The notes: generated by a model from the sequence alone, not told the origin. Shown: positions 1-6,843, numbered from the stretch's first letter. The stretch: 14,308 bases of DNA from Deltaproteobacteria bacterium (GCA_005879255.1 VBKY01000008.1:1-14308), one strand, 5' to 3'. Translations and numbers: made by a program.

Positions 1-2
1 TG

Positions 3-437
3 TTGAATCGCTGGATTGTCCCTCTGGAGGGACGCGTCGATTACCTCACACTGCATACAGGCAAAAAAATCGAGGTGCCGTTTGAGCAGTTACTGATCTT
101 TGCGACCAATCTCGATCCAGCCGACCTCGTCGACGATGCCTTCCTGCGCCGCATGGGGTACCGCCTTTTTGTCACTGCGCCGTCAAAAGATCTGTATGCG
201 CAGATTTTCCGAAGGTACGTCGAAGGGAGCGGGTTCACCTACGATTCCAAATATCTCGACTTTCTCTTCCGGCTTTACGCCGAAGAGAAACGCCCACTGC
301 GGGGTTGTGAACCTCGAGATATCATCGAACGCTGCGTGGACCTCTGCAAGTACGAGAACCGATCGAAAGTCTTATCCCCTGAACTGCTCGAATTGGCCTG
401 GAACAATTACTTTGGGACGAGGCTGACGACGAATTAA
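3..437 (+). CDS. AAA+ ATPase, C-terminal part (5' end outside window)
   Basis: Only the last 144 residues are in the window. The frame is open to the left edge, so the TTG at 3 is an internal codon rather than a start. The fragment begins inside the AAA+ core. Residues 33-39 (FATNLDP) look like strand 4 with the sensor-1 Asn, residues 46-51 (DAFLRR) carry an arginine-finger-like pair after an acidic helix, and 99-106 (LRGCEPRD) fits sensor 2 in the C-terminal helical lid. Walker A and B must lie upstream. ATPases of this type are often annotated only as AAA ATPase with possible chaperone-like remodelling; the substrate cannot be told from this piece. The next gene is convergent. AAA+ membership is strong, the subfamily is not. 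Confidence 0.8.
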   Translation: MNRWIVPLEGRVDYLTLHTGKKIEVPFEQLLIFATNLDPADLVDDAFLRRMGYRLFVTAPSKDLYAQIFRRYVEGSGFTYDSKYLDFLFRLYAEEKRPLRGCEPRDIIERCVDLCKYENRSKVLSPELLELAWNNYFGTRLTTN

Positions 438-610
438 CGCGAGATTGTCAAAACTTCAGAAAGAAAAACGATTTCAGCGTCAGGAATACTTACATGAAAT
501 CCATCGCCCGACGATTAATCAACTTCAACTGGGGAACTTTTGTCCTGAGCGGATTAAAAAATGCGAATCGATCGTGTTGCCAAAACAGCTACGCGGGGAT
601 TTTGATCACG

Positions 611-796
611 CTATGATCCGCCGGCAGCTGCGCGCAGATGCTCGATTAGTGCGGTAACCTCTTCAAGTCGAGCGCGGACTTCTCCCTCGGCTTGGCTTAG
701 CTCCTCGACAGACGCTCCTTTGTGAATTGCGTCCTCATATCCCGTCACGGCAACGCCAAATACCTTTAGCACCCGGCGGGTTTCATCACTTGGCAT
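611..796 (-). CDS. Small helical protein, 61 aa, unknown function
   Basis: The 61-residue protein starts at the ATG at 796, preceded by GAGGAGG (803-809 on the plus strand) with a 6-base spacer, so translation is well supported. It has a short N-terminal segment (MPSDETRRVLKVFG) and then a charged, Glu-rich amphipathic helical stretch at about residues 28-55 with heptad-like Leu/Val spacing, probably a small coiled coil. I do not recognise the family. A second, broken copy lies at 9463-9619 with 28 of 42 aligned residues identical by hand count, so the sequence is conserved as protein. It follows the aldehyde oxidoreductase-like fragment with a 31-base overlap and is probably co-transcribed with sthA. 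No membrane segment, Cys pair or catalytic motif is visible. Confidence 0.7.
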   Translation of the reverse strand: MPSDETRRVLKVFGVAVTGYEDAIHKGASVEELSQAEGEVRARLEEVTALIEHLRAAAGGS

Positions 797-1050
797 TGCT
801 TTCCTCCTCTCGGAGCAGTCGGTATTCCCAGCTCCCGTAGCTTCGGTTCGGGGATCAGTCCATTTTCATCCCATTGCCTTGCCTGGTAGTAACTTTGAAT
901 CATCTCCCGGAGCTCTTCAGTGGTTAAGCCGACGCCACGGGCAACGCCGGTAGGAAGAGTCTCGCTCAGTACTTTTACTAAAAAATCGATTTGGGCAACG
1001 GATTGTAAAGATTTGGCCCCTGAATTGTGCGAAATCCCCTCGCCCGTCAC
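766..1050 (-). CDS. Aldehyde:ferredoxin oxidoreductase C-terminus-like fragment, 94 aa
   Basis: Residues 29-76 resemble the extreme C-terminus of tungsten-dependent aldehyde:ferredoxin oxidoreductases. An ETLPTG-ARG turn is followed by LREMIQSYYQARQWDENG and a final lysine/leucine helix ending LRELGI; compare the family's closing pattern of a helix with YY-LRGWD-NG. A full enzyme is about 600 residues, and nothing of the tungstopterin or [4Fe-4S] domains is present. The ORF begins with a GTG overlapping the sthA stop (GTGA), which would allow coupled translation, and it overlaps the next small gene by 31 bases. It is either a remnant left by deletion of an AOR gene or a stand-alone small protein. 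The last about 10 residues are unlike AOR. The similarity is judged from memory of the family. Confidence 0.5.
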   Translation of the reverse strand: MTGEGISHNSGAKSLQSVAQIDFLVKVLSETLPTGVARGVGLTTEELREMIQSYYQARQWDENGLIPEPKLRELGIPTAPRGGKQCQVMKPAGC

Positions 1051-2540
1051 GGCTTGGCGCCAGCCTCGCGGGCTTTATTCAATTTGGCCAGGGCGTTGTA
1101 CGCCGCGTATTTGTAGACGTCGCCCAGCGTCGGATAGTTGAACACCGTGTGGATGAAGAAGTCTATGTCGCCGCCGAAGCTCAGGCAGGCCAGACCGATG
1201 TGAACCAGCTCCGTAGCCATCTCGCCGATGACGTGCACGCCCAGGAGCTTGCCGCTGGGGACCTCGAAGATCATTTTGATCATCCCCTCGGTGTCGCCGA
1301 TGATCTGGCCGCGGCCGTGATTAGCGTATTTGTCCGTGCCGACGACATACGGAATATTTGCGTTCTTGCATTCTTCTTCGGTTTTGCCCACCTGGGAAAT
1401 CTCCGGGATCGTGAAGATGCCGGCCGGCAGAATCGGGGCGAGCTTGGTCTTGTAGTGCAGGCCAAAGGCGTGGCACATGGCCAGGCGGCCCTGCTCCATG
1501 CTGGTGCTGGCCAGGGCGGGCGCGCCGATGACGTCGCCAGCGACGTAGATGCTGGGGATATTGGTCTGATAGGTGATCGGATCGAACCCGTCGGGGCTTT
1601 CGCGCTTGGGATCGGGGCCTTTCTTCATCAACAAGCCGTATTGATTGATCGGGATGCCCAGTTCCTTCAGTCCCAGGTCCTTTGTGTTGCCGTCGCGGCC
1701 GAGAGCGTAGAGAACCGCATCGGTTGTCAGCACCTTGCCGCTCTTGAGTTTGACGTTGACCTGGCCGTTTTCGGAGACGATCGCCGCCGGGTCTTCCGTG
1801 GCGTCGGGGAGGCTTTCATTCATGCACAGTTCGATGCCGTCGCGGCGCATGCGGCTCATGAATTCCTCCCCGATCTCACCGTCGAGCAGGGAATCCAGTG
1901 CCCGCGGTTTGGGATGGACCAGCGTGGTCTTGACGCCCAGAGCGTTGAAGAGACAGGCGTATTCCGAACCGATGACGCCGCCGCCGATCACCACCATCGA
2001 CTTGGGAAGCTGCTTCATCTCCAGCACGGTGGTGGCATCGAAAATATTGTCATCGTTGAACTGAACATTTTTGGGCCGCGCCGGAGTCGAGCCGGTGGCG
2101 ACGAGAATGATCTTTCCGCGGACCTTTTTCACGGAGCCGTCGGGACAGGTGACCTGGACCGTGTTGGGATCGACGATGCGGGCGACGCCGGTCATGCGCG
2201 CGATGTTGTGCCAGGAAGCGGCGAGGTTGCGGGCGGCGCGCTCCTGTTCGCGGCGCTGGACGAGGTTCTTGCGGTGCATGAAGCTGTTCAGCGTGATGTC
2301 GGCTTTGAATTGTACGTTCAAGCCTTCGCCGAGCTGGCGGGTGCGGAAGCCGGAGAGGAACAGGGCCGATTCGCGCAGGGTTTTGCTGGCGAGAGTGCCC
2401 CAGTTGATGCAGGCGCCGCCCAGCTCGCGATAGGCTTCGATGACGATGGCCTTGTGACCGAAATAGGCGGCCTGCGCGGCGCCCTTTTCGCCGGCGGGTC
2501 CGCCGCCGATGACAACCAGTTCATAGTCATAATCAGACAT
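1047..2540 (-). CDS. sthA: SthA-like soluble pyridine nucleotide transhydrogenase / Lpd-family flavoprotein
   Basis: The 497-aa protein is full length for the family. An FAD-binding GGGPAG lies at residues 12-17 and a second nucleotide-binding GGGVIGSEY at 186-194. The FAD ribityl motif (VAGDVIG) and a C-terminal dimerisation domain ending in FNYPTLGDVYKYAA follow. The redox motif at 41-53 (GGACINWGTLASK) has one Cys (C44) and Thr in place of the second, as in SthA (GGGCTHWGTIPSK). The lipoamide dehydrogenase His-Glu pair is also replaced, again as in SthA. The likely role is cytosolic hydride exchange between NADPH and NAD+. The loop after the second Rossmann beta-2 (HPKPRAL, 209-215) has basic residues and no acidic one, suggesting NADP(H). 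The start follows a TATAAT-like box by only 10 bases with no clear Shine-Dalgarno. A paralog lies at 3387-4796. Confidence 0.85.
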   Translation of the reverse strand: MSDYDYELVVIGGGPAGEKGAAQAAYFGHKAIVIEAYRELGGACINWGTLASKTLRESALFLSGFRTRQLGEGLNVQFKADITLNSFMHRKNLVQRREQERAARNLAASWHNIARMTGVARIVDPNTVQVTCPDGSVKKVRGKIILVATGSTPARPKNVQFNDDNIFDATTVLEMKQLPKSMVVIGGGVIGSEYACLFNALGVKTTLVHPKPRALDSLLDGEIGEEFMSRMRRDGIELCMNESLPDATEDPAAIVSENGQVNVKLKSGKVLTTDAVLYALGRDGNTKDLGLKELGIPINQYGLLMKKGPDPKRESPDGFDPITYQTNIPSIYVAGDVIGAPALASTSMEQGRLAMCHAFGLHYKTKLAPILPAGIFTIPEISQVGKTEEECKNANIPYVVGTDKYANHGRGQIIGDTEGMIKMIFEVPSGKLLGVHVIGEMATELVHIGLACLSFGGDIDFFIHTVFNYPTLGDVYKYAAYNALAKLNKAREAGAKP

Positions 2541-2550
2541 GAGACACCCG

Positions 2551-2579
2551 ATTATAGAGCCGCCACATTTTCAACAACG
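2551..2579 (-). promoter_or_regulatory. Putative sthA promoter, possibly leaderless
   Basis: On the minus strand a perfect TATAAT (2551-2556) ends 10 bases before the sthA ATG. The -35 region is poor; the best options are TTG-containing hexamers 15-18 bases upstream. Normal initiation about 7 bases after the -10 box would leave a leader of only 3-4 bases, and no Shine-Dalgarno is visible. The position and the -10 match are direct observations; promoter activity is inferred. Confidence 0.4.
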
Positions 2580-2607
2580 GCCGCATCCTAACGAAGGAGA
2601 AAAAGGC

Positions 2608-2715
2608 ATGAGTCAGGATGAGTCCAATATTTTCTATTCGTCGTTGCGTGGTCGCCACTTGATCACAACGTGGACTCTAAACCTCAGCCGTTTACTATCC
2701 AGGTTTCATTGCTAA
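2608..2715 (+). CDS. Possible small ORF, 35 aa, with good ribosome-binding site
   Basis: An ATG at 2608 is preceded by AAGGAG (2594-2599) with an 8-base spacer and opens 35 codons (begins MSQDESNIFYSSLRGR) to a TAA at 2713-2715. It is divergent from sthA and lies at the edge of an AT-rich spacer. I recognise no family. The C-terminal half is Leu/Ser/Arg-rich without a clear membrane segment. It could be a true small protein, a leader peptide, or the 5' stub of a gene cut by the rearrangement that may have brought in the GC-rich block starting near 2870. The ribosome-binding site is the only positive evidence. Confidence 0.3.
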   Translation: MSQDESNIFYSSLRGRHLITTWTLNLSRLLSRFHC

Positions 2716-2944
2716 TAAAGAGTAACCCGAGATTCGATCAGTGACACTTATTATCTTAATAATATTGTCGGGAGCGGACATTTATATTAGGCTACGTACA
2801 AATCTTTTTCTGTACAAGATGATGAACATTTTTTATTGAAGGAGCGATACAATTCGCTACAGTTCGACCGGCAGAATGCTTTCGCTGCCACGCCGCGGCC
2901 GGATGGAGGGCGCCAGACGGCCGCCAATTTCACTCTCGACCCGC
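2716..2944. other. AT-rich intergenic spacer
   Basis: This non-coding stretch is distinctly AT-rich (about 35% GC in the 2761-2820 line) between the GC-richer sthA and the cupin operon. No gene is supported. It must hold the promoter of the cupin operon, but I could not find a convincing -35/-10 pair. A small dyad, AGCGA-N6-TCGCT, lies at 2843-2858. An upstream in-frame ATG at 2876 would lengthen the cupin by 27 unrelated residues and is not favoured. Confidence 0.5.
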
Positions 2945-2956
2945 AAGGAGGTACCA

Positions 2957-3373
2957 ATGCTGGATTGCATAATCACCGAGACCAAGGACATTGAGCCTGT
3001 CGTTTACGAGTGGGGAGGGGTCAAGTGGGTCGCCAACAACGACTTGGCCCCGGGCTGTGAGCAGAGCTTTGGGTTCGTGCATATCCTTCCGGGGAAAACC
3101 AACCCCGAGCACTGGCACACGGCTGCGGAGGAGATCGTGTTCATGCTTCAAGGTGAGTGCGACGTGCGCTTGGGCGACCGAAACTTAAAGATCGGGCCCG
3201 GGCAGACGCTGTACATCCCGCAGGGTGTTAAGCACGAGGTTGCGAATCACGGCTGGGAACCGGTTCTTTACGTCTGCTCCTTCTCGGCGAGCATGCGCGG
3301 CACGCTCTTCGAGAATCCTGCGGGTGCGGGTGTGCGGCCGTTATCCGGCAAGAGCGGAAGCCAGCCCTGGTGA
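2957..3373 (+). CDS. Single-domain cupin protein
   Basis: The 138-aa protein starts at the ATG at 2957, chosen because AAGGAGGT (2945-2952) sits 4 bases upstream; earlier in-frame starts lack this. Both cupin motifs are canonical. Motif 1 spans G46 to G66 with metal ligands H52, H54 and E59. Motif 2 spans G82 to N97 (G-x5-P-x-G-x2-H-x3-N) with the fourth ligand H93. This predicts a small metal-binding beta-barrel of the cupin_2 type. Such proteins may be isomerases, dioxygenases or ligand sensors, and the substrate is not readable. Only 13 bases separate its stop from the next start, so it is co-transcribed with the Sth-like flavoprotein and may serve the same pathway. Confidence 0.85.
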   Translation: MLDCIITETKDIEPVVYEWGGVKWVANNDLAPGCEQSFGFVHILPGKTNPEHWHTAAEEIVFMLQGECDVRLGDRNLKIGPGQTLYIPQGVKHEVANHGWEPVLYVCSFSASMRGTLFENPAGAGVRPLSGKSGSQPW

Positions 3374-3386
3374 GCCCGACGCGCGC

Positions 3387-4796
3387 ATGGCGGCGAAGTA
3401 CGACCTAGTCGTGCTCGGTGCCGGCCCGGCCGGCGAGAAGGGAGCGGCCCAGGCCGCGTACTTCGGAAAGCGCGTCGCCGTCGTCGATCCCAATCCCCGG
3501 CCAGGCGGGATCGCGGTGAGCACGGCCGGGATCCCGACCAAAACCCTGCGCGAGGGAGCCATCTATCTCTGCGGCCTCGGCCAGAGCGCGACCGGCGTGC
3601 CGCCGGCGAGCGCGCGCGACTCGTGGCACTTGCTCATGGCTCGAAAACTCGAGGTCTCGGAGTTCATGACCAAGGCCGTGGAGCGCAACCTGGTGCGCCA
3701 CGGCATCGAGCGGATCCGCGGTCGCGCGTGCTTCCTCCCTGATCGCCGTGTGGAGGTCGAGAAGCCAGGAGGTGAGCGGGTCGTGCTCGAGGCCAACGTC
3801 GTGCTGCTCGCCTCGGGGTCGAGACCCAGGCATCCCGCTGGTATTCCCATGGACGATCCCGATGTGCACGACTCGGAGAGCATCCTTGAGATCGAGGGAG
3901 CGCCGGAATCGATTCTCGTCATCGGGGGCGGCTCCTTAGGCTGCGAGTACGCGTCGATCTTCGCCGGGCTCGGCGTGCAGGTGACCGTCGTGGATGCCGG
4001 CAGCCATCTGCTGCCGGCGCTCGATGTCGAGATGGCGCGGGTCCTCGCCGAGTCCTTCAACTCCATGGGAATTCGCGTGATCCCCATGGTCTCAGTGTCC
4101 GGTGTCGCGCGCGAGGCCGGCGCGCTCGAGGCCAGGCTCGCCGACGGGCGCACGCTCCAGGCCCAGAAGATTTTGATCGCCGCCGGCCGGCACTCTCAAA
4201 TCGAGGGCCTGGGACTGGCGGAAGCCGGAGTCGAGATCGACTCCACCGGCTGGGTCCGGGTCGACGACCGGTACGCGACCACCGCTCCGGGGGTGTTCGC
4301 CGCAGGCGACGTGATCGGCCCCCTCGGTCTTGCGTCCATGGCGATGGAGCAGGCGCGGGTCGCGGTTTGCAACGCCTTCGGCTTCGATTACAAGAAGGAG
4401 ACCGATCGCTTCCGGCCGAGCTACGTTTTCTCGATCCCCGAGGCGGCTTGGGTCGGCCTCACAGAGGAGCAGGCGCGTGCCTCCGGGATCGCCTACGAAG
4501 TAGGTCGATCCTCCTTCGGCACGAACGCGAAAGCCCGGATCTCGGGCTTTCCGGACGGCCTCGTAAAGCTCGTGTTCCGGGTGCCCGACAAGACGCTTCT
4601 GGGAGTACATATCGTCGGAGAGCTCGCCAGCGAGCTCGTCCACATCGGGCAGTTCGTGATGCACGAGGGCGGCACCATCGACCGCTTCATCGACGCGACG
4701 TTCGCCGTACCCACGCGGAGCGAAGCATACAAGTACGCCGCCTACGACGGGCTGATGCGCCTTGCTCGCCGCGCGAGGCCGAGGACGGCCGGCTAA
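3387..4796 (+). CDS. Sth/Lpd-family flavoprotein lacking both redox cysteines
   Basis: The 469-aa protein starts at ATG 3387, where the family's first strand (KYDLVVLGAGPAG) begins at once; the 54 in-frame codons upstream overlap the cupin and do not look like protein. It is paralogous to the sthA-like gene at 1047-2540, sharing a GPAGEKGAAQAAYFG block. FAD-binding GAGPAG is at 11-16 and the second Rossmann GGGSLGCEY at 180-188. The redox site is changed: positions matching C44 and T49 of the paralog are A43 and G48 (GGIAVSTAGIPTK), so no active-site Cys remains. The segment after the second Rossmann strand (VVDAGSHLL, 201-209) has an Asp, favouring NAD(H). It is probably an FAD enzyme doing direct hydride transfer; the exact reaction is unknown. 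A truncated flavin-reductase gene follows 10 bases downstream. Confidence 0.8.
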   Translation: MAAKYDLVVLGAGPAGEKGAAQAAYFGKRVAVVDPNPRPGGIAVSTAGIPTKTLREGAIYLCGLGQSATGVPPASARDSWHLLMARKLEVSEFMTKAVERNLVRHGIERIRGRACFLPDRRVEVEKPGGERVVLEANVVLLASGSRPRHPAGIPMDDPDVHDSESILEIEGAPESILVIGGGSLGCEYASIFAGLGVQVTVVDAGSHLLPALDVEMARVLAESFNSMGIRVIPMVSVSGVAREAGALEARLADGRTLQAQKILIAAGRHSQIEGLGLAEAGVEIDSTGWVRVDDRYATTAPGVFAAGDVIGPLGLASMAMEQARVAVCNAFGFDYKKETDRFRPSYVFSIPEAAWVGLTEEQARASGIAYEVGRSSFGTNAKARISGFPDGLVKLVFRVPDKTLLGVHIVGELASELVHIGQFVMHEGGTIDRFIDATFAVPTRSEAYKYAAYDGLMRLARRARPRTAG

Positions 4797-4806
4797 GGTC
4801 GCACGG

Positions 4807-5115
4807 ATGCCCCAGGGATTCGACGCCGGCCACGTCTTCGCCGCGCGGCTGCTGTCTTCCCGGGTCAGGAACGTCACGATCGCTGCCGAGTCGCTCGCAG
4901 GCTTTACCTTCGAGCCCGGCGCAGACGTGGCAATCCGGTTGCCGCGTGGCGACGGGGGTGCCGACGAGCGCCACTACTCCGTGTGGAAGAGCACCGCGGA
5001 GGGCAAGTTCGATGTCATCTCTCACGTTTATTTGGAGGATACGGCTCCTCCGAGGCCTCCCCGCCCGGCTCGAGCCTCTCCGCGCCAGCGGCCGGCCGAA
5101 GCCTCTGCTCGATGA
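4807..5115 (+). CDS. 3'-truncated FAD-binding (siderophore-interacting/ferredoxin-reductase-like) protein
   Basis: The ATG at 4807 lies 10 bases after the Sth-like stop. Residues 1 to about 72 look like the start of the FAD-binding barrel of the siderophore-interacting/ferredoxin-NADP-reductase superfamily: FEPGADVAIRLP (35-46), then the flavin-binding R-x-Y-S pattern in ERHYSVW (54-60) and a beta strand GKFDV (66-70). A full protein would need another 150 or more residues, including an NAD(P)-binding domain. Here the frame runs into the antisense of the convergent NADH dehydrogenase, giving a low-complexity Pro/Arg tail (about 79-102) and a 101-base overlap. The gene is most likely broken at about 5015-5040. 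Family placement rests on short motifs. Confidence 0.5.
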   Translation: MPQGFDAGHVFAARLLSSRVRNVTIAAESLAGFTFEPGADVAIRLPRGDGGADERHYSVWKSTAEGKFDVISHVYLEDTAPPRPPRPARASPRQRPAEASAR

Positions 5116-6691
5116 GCTGCTGGAACATGCGACGAAGAGGTGGGTGGTAGGCGAACAGGGCGTGAAAGCCGTTGCGGTCCACGGTGAGAAGATTCACACT
5201 GGTGACGCTTCGGGCCGTGGCCATCCGCGGGTTGTCGTTCACTAGCGCCATTTCTCCGAAGCACTCTCCCGCCCCGAGACGAGCCAGGAGCTGCTCGCTC
5301 TGGGGCCCTTCCTTCACCATCTCTACCTCGCCATCGACGACGATGTAGAGGCGATCACCGCGGTCGCCCTGGCGGAAGATGACTTCGCGCGGCTCGAAGT
5401 GCTCGCGCCCGAAGCCCACGCTCTTTTCAATCTTTAGCTGGACGATGTCCGGTGGCAGCACCAGATCGAGGAACCAGTCTGTGGCGACCCGGAGCTTGCG
5501 ATCGAAGCCAGGGAGCTTCATTAGATAGATCACCCGCCACAGGAACCAGGCGACAAAGCCGGAGAGTTTGAATCCGAGGATGTCGGCGACGGCGGACCGA
5601 TGTCCGAGCCCGGCAAGCTTTCCGCGCGCCTGGAACGCAAACGCCCGCTTCGGTTCTCCGCGCAGTGTGGCGACGAGGTTCCTCGCCAGACACACGCCTT
5701 CCCGGATGGCGTGCTGGGCGGTCGGCGCACATGGCTGTCCGGTCTTGTCATCCACGATCCACGCGCAATCGCCGACCGCCCACACACCAGGGTAATCGAG
5801 CACCTCCAGGAATTCGTTGACCACGATCCGCCCACGCTGGTTCTTGCACGGCAGCGCGGCGACCAGCGGGTTCGGGGCGCCAGGAACGGTGCTGACGAGG
5901 GTCTTTGTTGGGATCCGTTCCCCGTTGCTGAGGATGGCCGATTCGGCCGTCGCCGCGGCCAGGCGGGTGTCAAGACGAATGTCGACTCCTCGGCGCTGAA
6001 GAAGGTTCTGCGCGAACTGGGCGAGGTTCTCGGGCAGCTCGGGGAGGATGAGCGGCCCGGCGTGAAGCAGGACGACGCGGATCTCGGTCGGGTCTATGCG
6101 CCGAAAGCTGCGCGCACCCGCGCGCACGAAGTCGTTCAGCTCTGCGACGGCTTCGACGCCGGAAAACCCGCCGCCAGCGACCACGAACGTGAGGAGCGCG
6201 CGGCGGAGCTCGGGGTCAGACTCAATGTCCGCTTCTTCGAGCGCATGGATGGTGTGGTTTCGCAGGACCAGGGCATCGCCAAGGTACTTGAAGGGCATGG
6301 CGTGCTCGGCGAGCCCCGGCTGGCCCACGAAGCTCGTGATGTTGCCGACCGCAATGACGAGGTGATCGTATTCGAGCTGGTAAGGCCGCGGACGAAAGCC
6401 GGCGCTCGTCGTCACGGTCTTATTTTTGAGGTCGATCGACTCCACCTCCCTCGTGTAGAGGTTGGTGTTCGGGCAGAGCCGGCGGATCGGCGCGATCGTG
6501 TCGAGGATTCCGATACTCCCCGAAATGACCTCGGGCAGCATCGGCTGAAACACAAGGTAGTTCTCCTTGCTGATCAGCCCTACCTCGACGCTCGGGTCGT
6601 TTCTCAGGAGCTTCTCGAGCGTGATGGCCGTGTAGACACCGCCGAAGCCCCCGCCGACGATAAGGACTCTCGCTCGCTTCTGATTCATCAT
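5015..6691 (-). CDS. Type II NADH dehydrogenase fused to a C-terminal cyclic-nucleotide-binding domain
   Basis: The 558-aa protein starts at ATG 6691 (ATG 6688 is equally possible), with GGGGAG 4-7 bases upstream; a GTG at 6703 would overlap that site. Residues 1 to about 420 are NDH-2: FAD motif GGGFGG (14-19), FQP-LPEV (48-55), NADH motif AGGGFSG (172-178), FAD-site VWAVGDCAW (303-311), APTAQHA quinone-site pattern (322-328) and an amphipathic membrane-binding region (about 373-415). NDH-2 passes electrons from NADH to quinone without pumping protons. Residues about 430-530 form a CRP-like cyclic-nucleotide-binding domain whose phosphate cassette is intact in outline: FGEMAL (478-483) and R489 in PRMATA. 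An adenylate cyclase gene lies just upstream in the same direction. The short tail may be altered at the breakpoint with the convergent truncated gene. Confidence 0.88.
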   Translation of the reverse strand: MMNQKRARVLIVGGGFGGVYTAITLEKLLRNDPSVEVGLISKENYLVFQPMLPEVISGSIGILDTIAPIRRLCPNTNLYTREVESIDLKNKTVTTSAGFRPRPYQLEYDHLVIAVGNITSFVGQPGLAEHAMPFKYLGDALVLRNHTIHALEEADIESDPELRRALLTFVVAGGGFSGVEAVAELNDFVRAGARSFRRIDPTEIRVVLLHAGPLILPELPENLAQFAQNLLQRRGVDIRLDTRLAAATAESAILSNGERIPTKTLVSTVPGAPNPLVAALPCKNQRGRIVVNEFLEVLDYPGVWAVGDCAWIVDDKTGQPCAPTAQHAIREGVCLARNLVATLRGEPKRAFAFQARGKLAGLGHRSAVADILGFKLSGFVAWFLWRVIYLMKLPGFDRKLRVATDWFLDLVLPPDIVQLKIEKSVGFGREHFEPREVIFRQGDRGDRLYIVVDGEVEMVKEGPQSEQLLARLGAGECFGEMALVNDNPRMATARSVTSVNLLTVDRNGFHALFAYHPPLRRMFQQLIEQRLRPAAGAERLEPGGEASEEPYPPNKRER

Positions 6692-6843
6692 TGAACTCCC
6701 CACGGCGAGTCAGCCCGGCCGGGTTCCGACAGAGCCAGCCAGACCGCCGAACTCTCGAGACCGCCCTCCTTCATGATCTTGATGAAATGCTGTCGGACTC
6801 CTGGGAGGTTCGTGTCGAGGGCGGCGGAGTTGGTGGGGCTCAT
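6688..6843 (-). CDS. Possible small ORF, 51 aa, overlapping the NDH-2 start
   Basis: Between the cyclase and NDH-2 genes an ATG at 6843 opens 51 codons (begins MSPTNSAALDTNLPGVRQ, later KIMKEGGLESSAVWLAL). The TGA at 6688-6690 overlaps the NDH-2 start as ATGA, an arrangement typical of translational coupling. The composition is like its neighbours and protein-like. No Shine-Dalgarno is evident before the ATG, and I recognise no family. It could be a real linker gene, a remnant of an older gene, or chance in GC-rich DNA. Confidence 0.35.
   Translation of the reverse strand: MSPTNSAALDTNLPGVRQHFIKIMKEGGLESSAVWLALSEPGRADSPWGVQ

Noticed and set aside
494..616. 40-codon ORF (+) with an AGGA 8 bases upstream, and a TTG-started 70-codon frame at 445-657
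   Set aside because: The first has a weak ribosome-binding site and no family; the second starts with TTG, lacks a site and looks non-coding. The stretch between the AAA gene and the 61-aa gene is treated as empty.
1149..2591. 480-codon open frame on the plus strand opposite sthA
   Set aside because: It is the antisense of a clear flavoprotein gene. Its translation is Ala/Asp/His/Val-rich with no motif, as expected from GC-rich coding DNA read backwards.
2843..2858. Dyad AGCGA-N6-TCGCT upstream of the cupin gene
   Set aside because: A five-base arm is too short to call an operator without a second copy or a mapped promoter.
4367..5245. 292-codon plus-strand frame across the Cys-less flavoprotein and the breakpoint
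   Set aside because: Alternate-frame reading with extreme Arg/Ser/Pro content; covers parts of three real frames.
5600..6694. 364-codon open frame on the plus strand opposite NDH-2
   Set aside because: Shadow of a well-supported gene; no recognisable motif.
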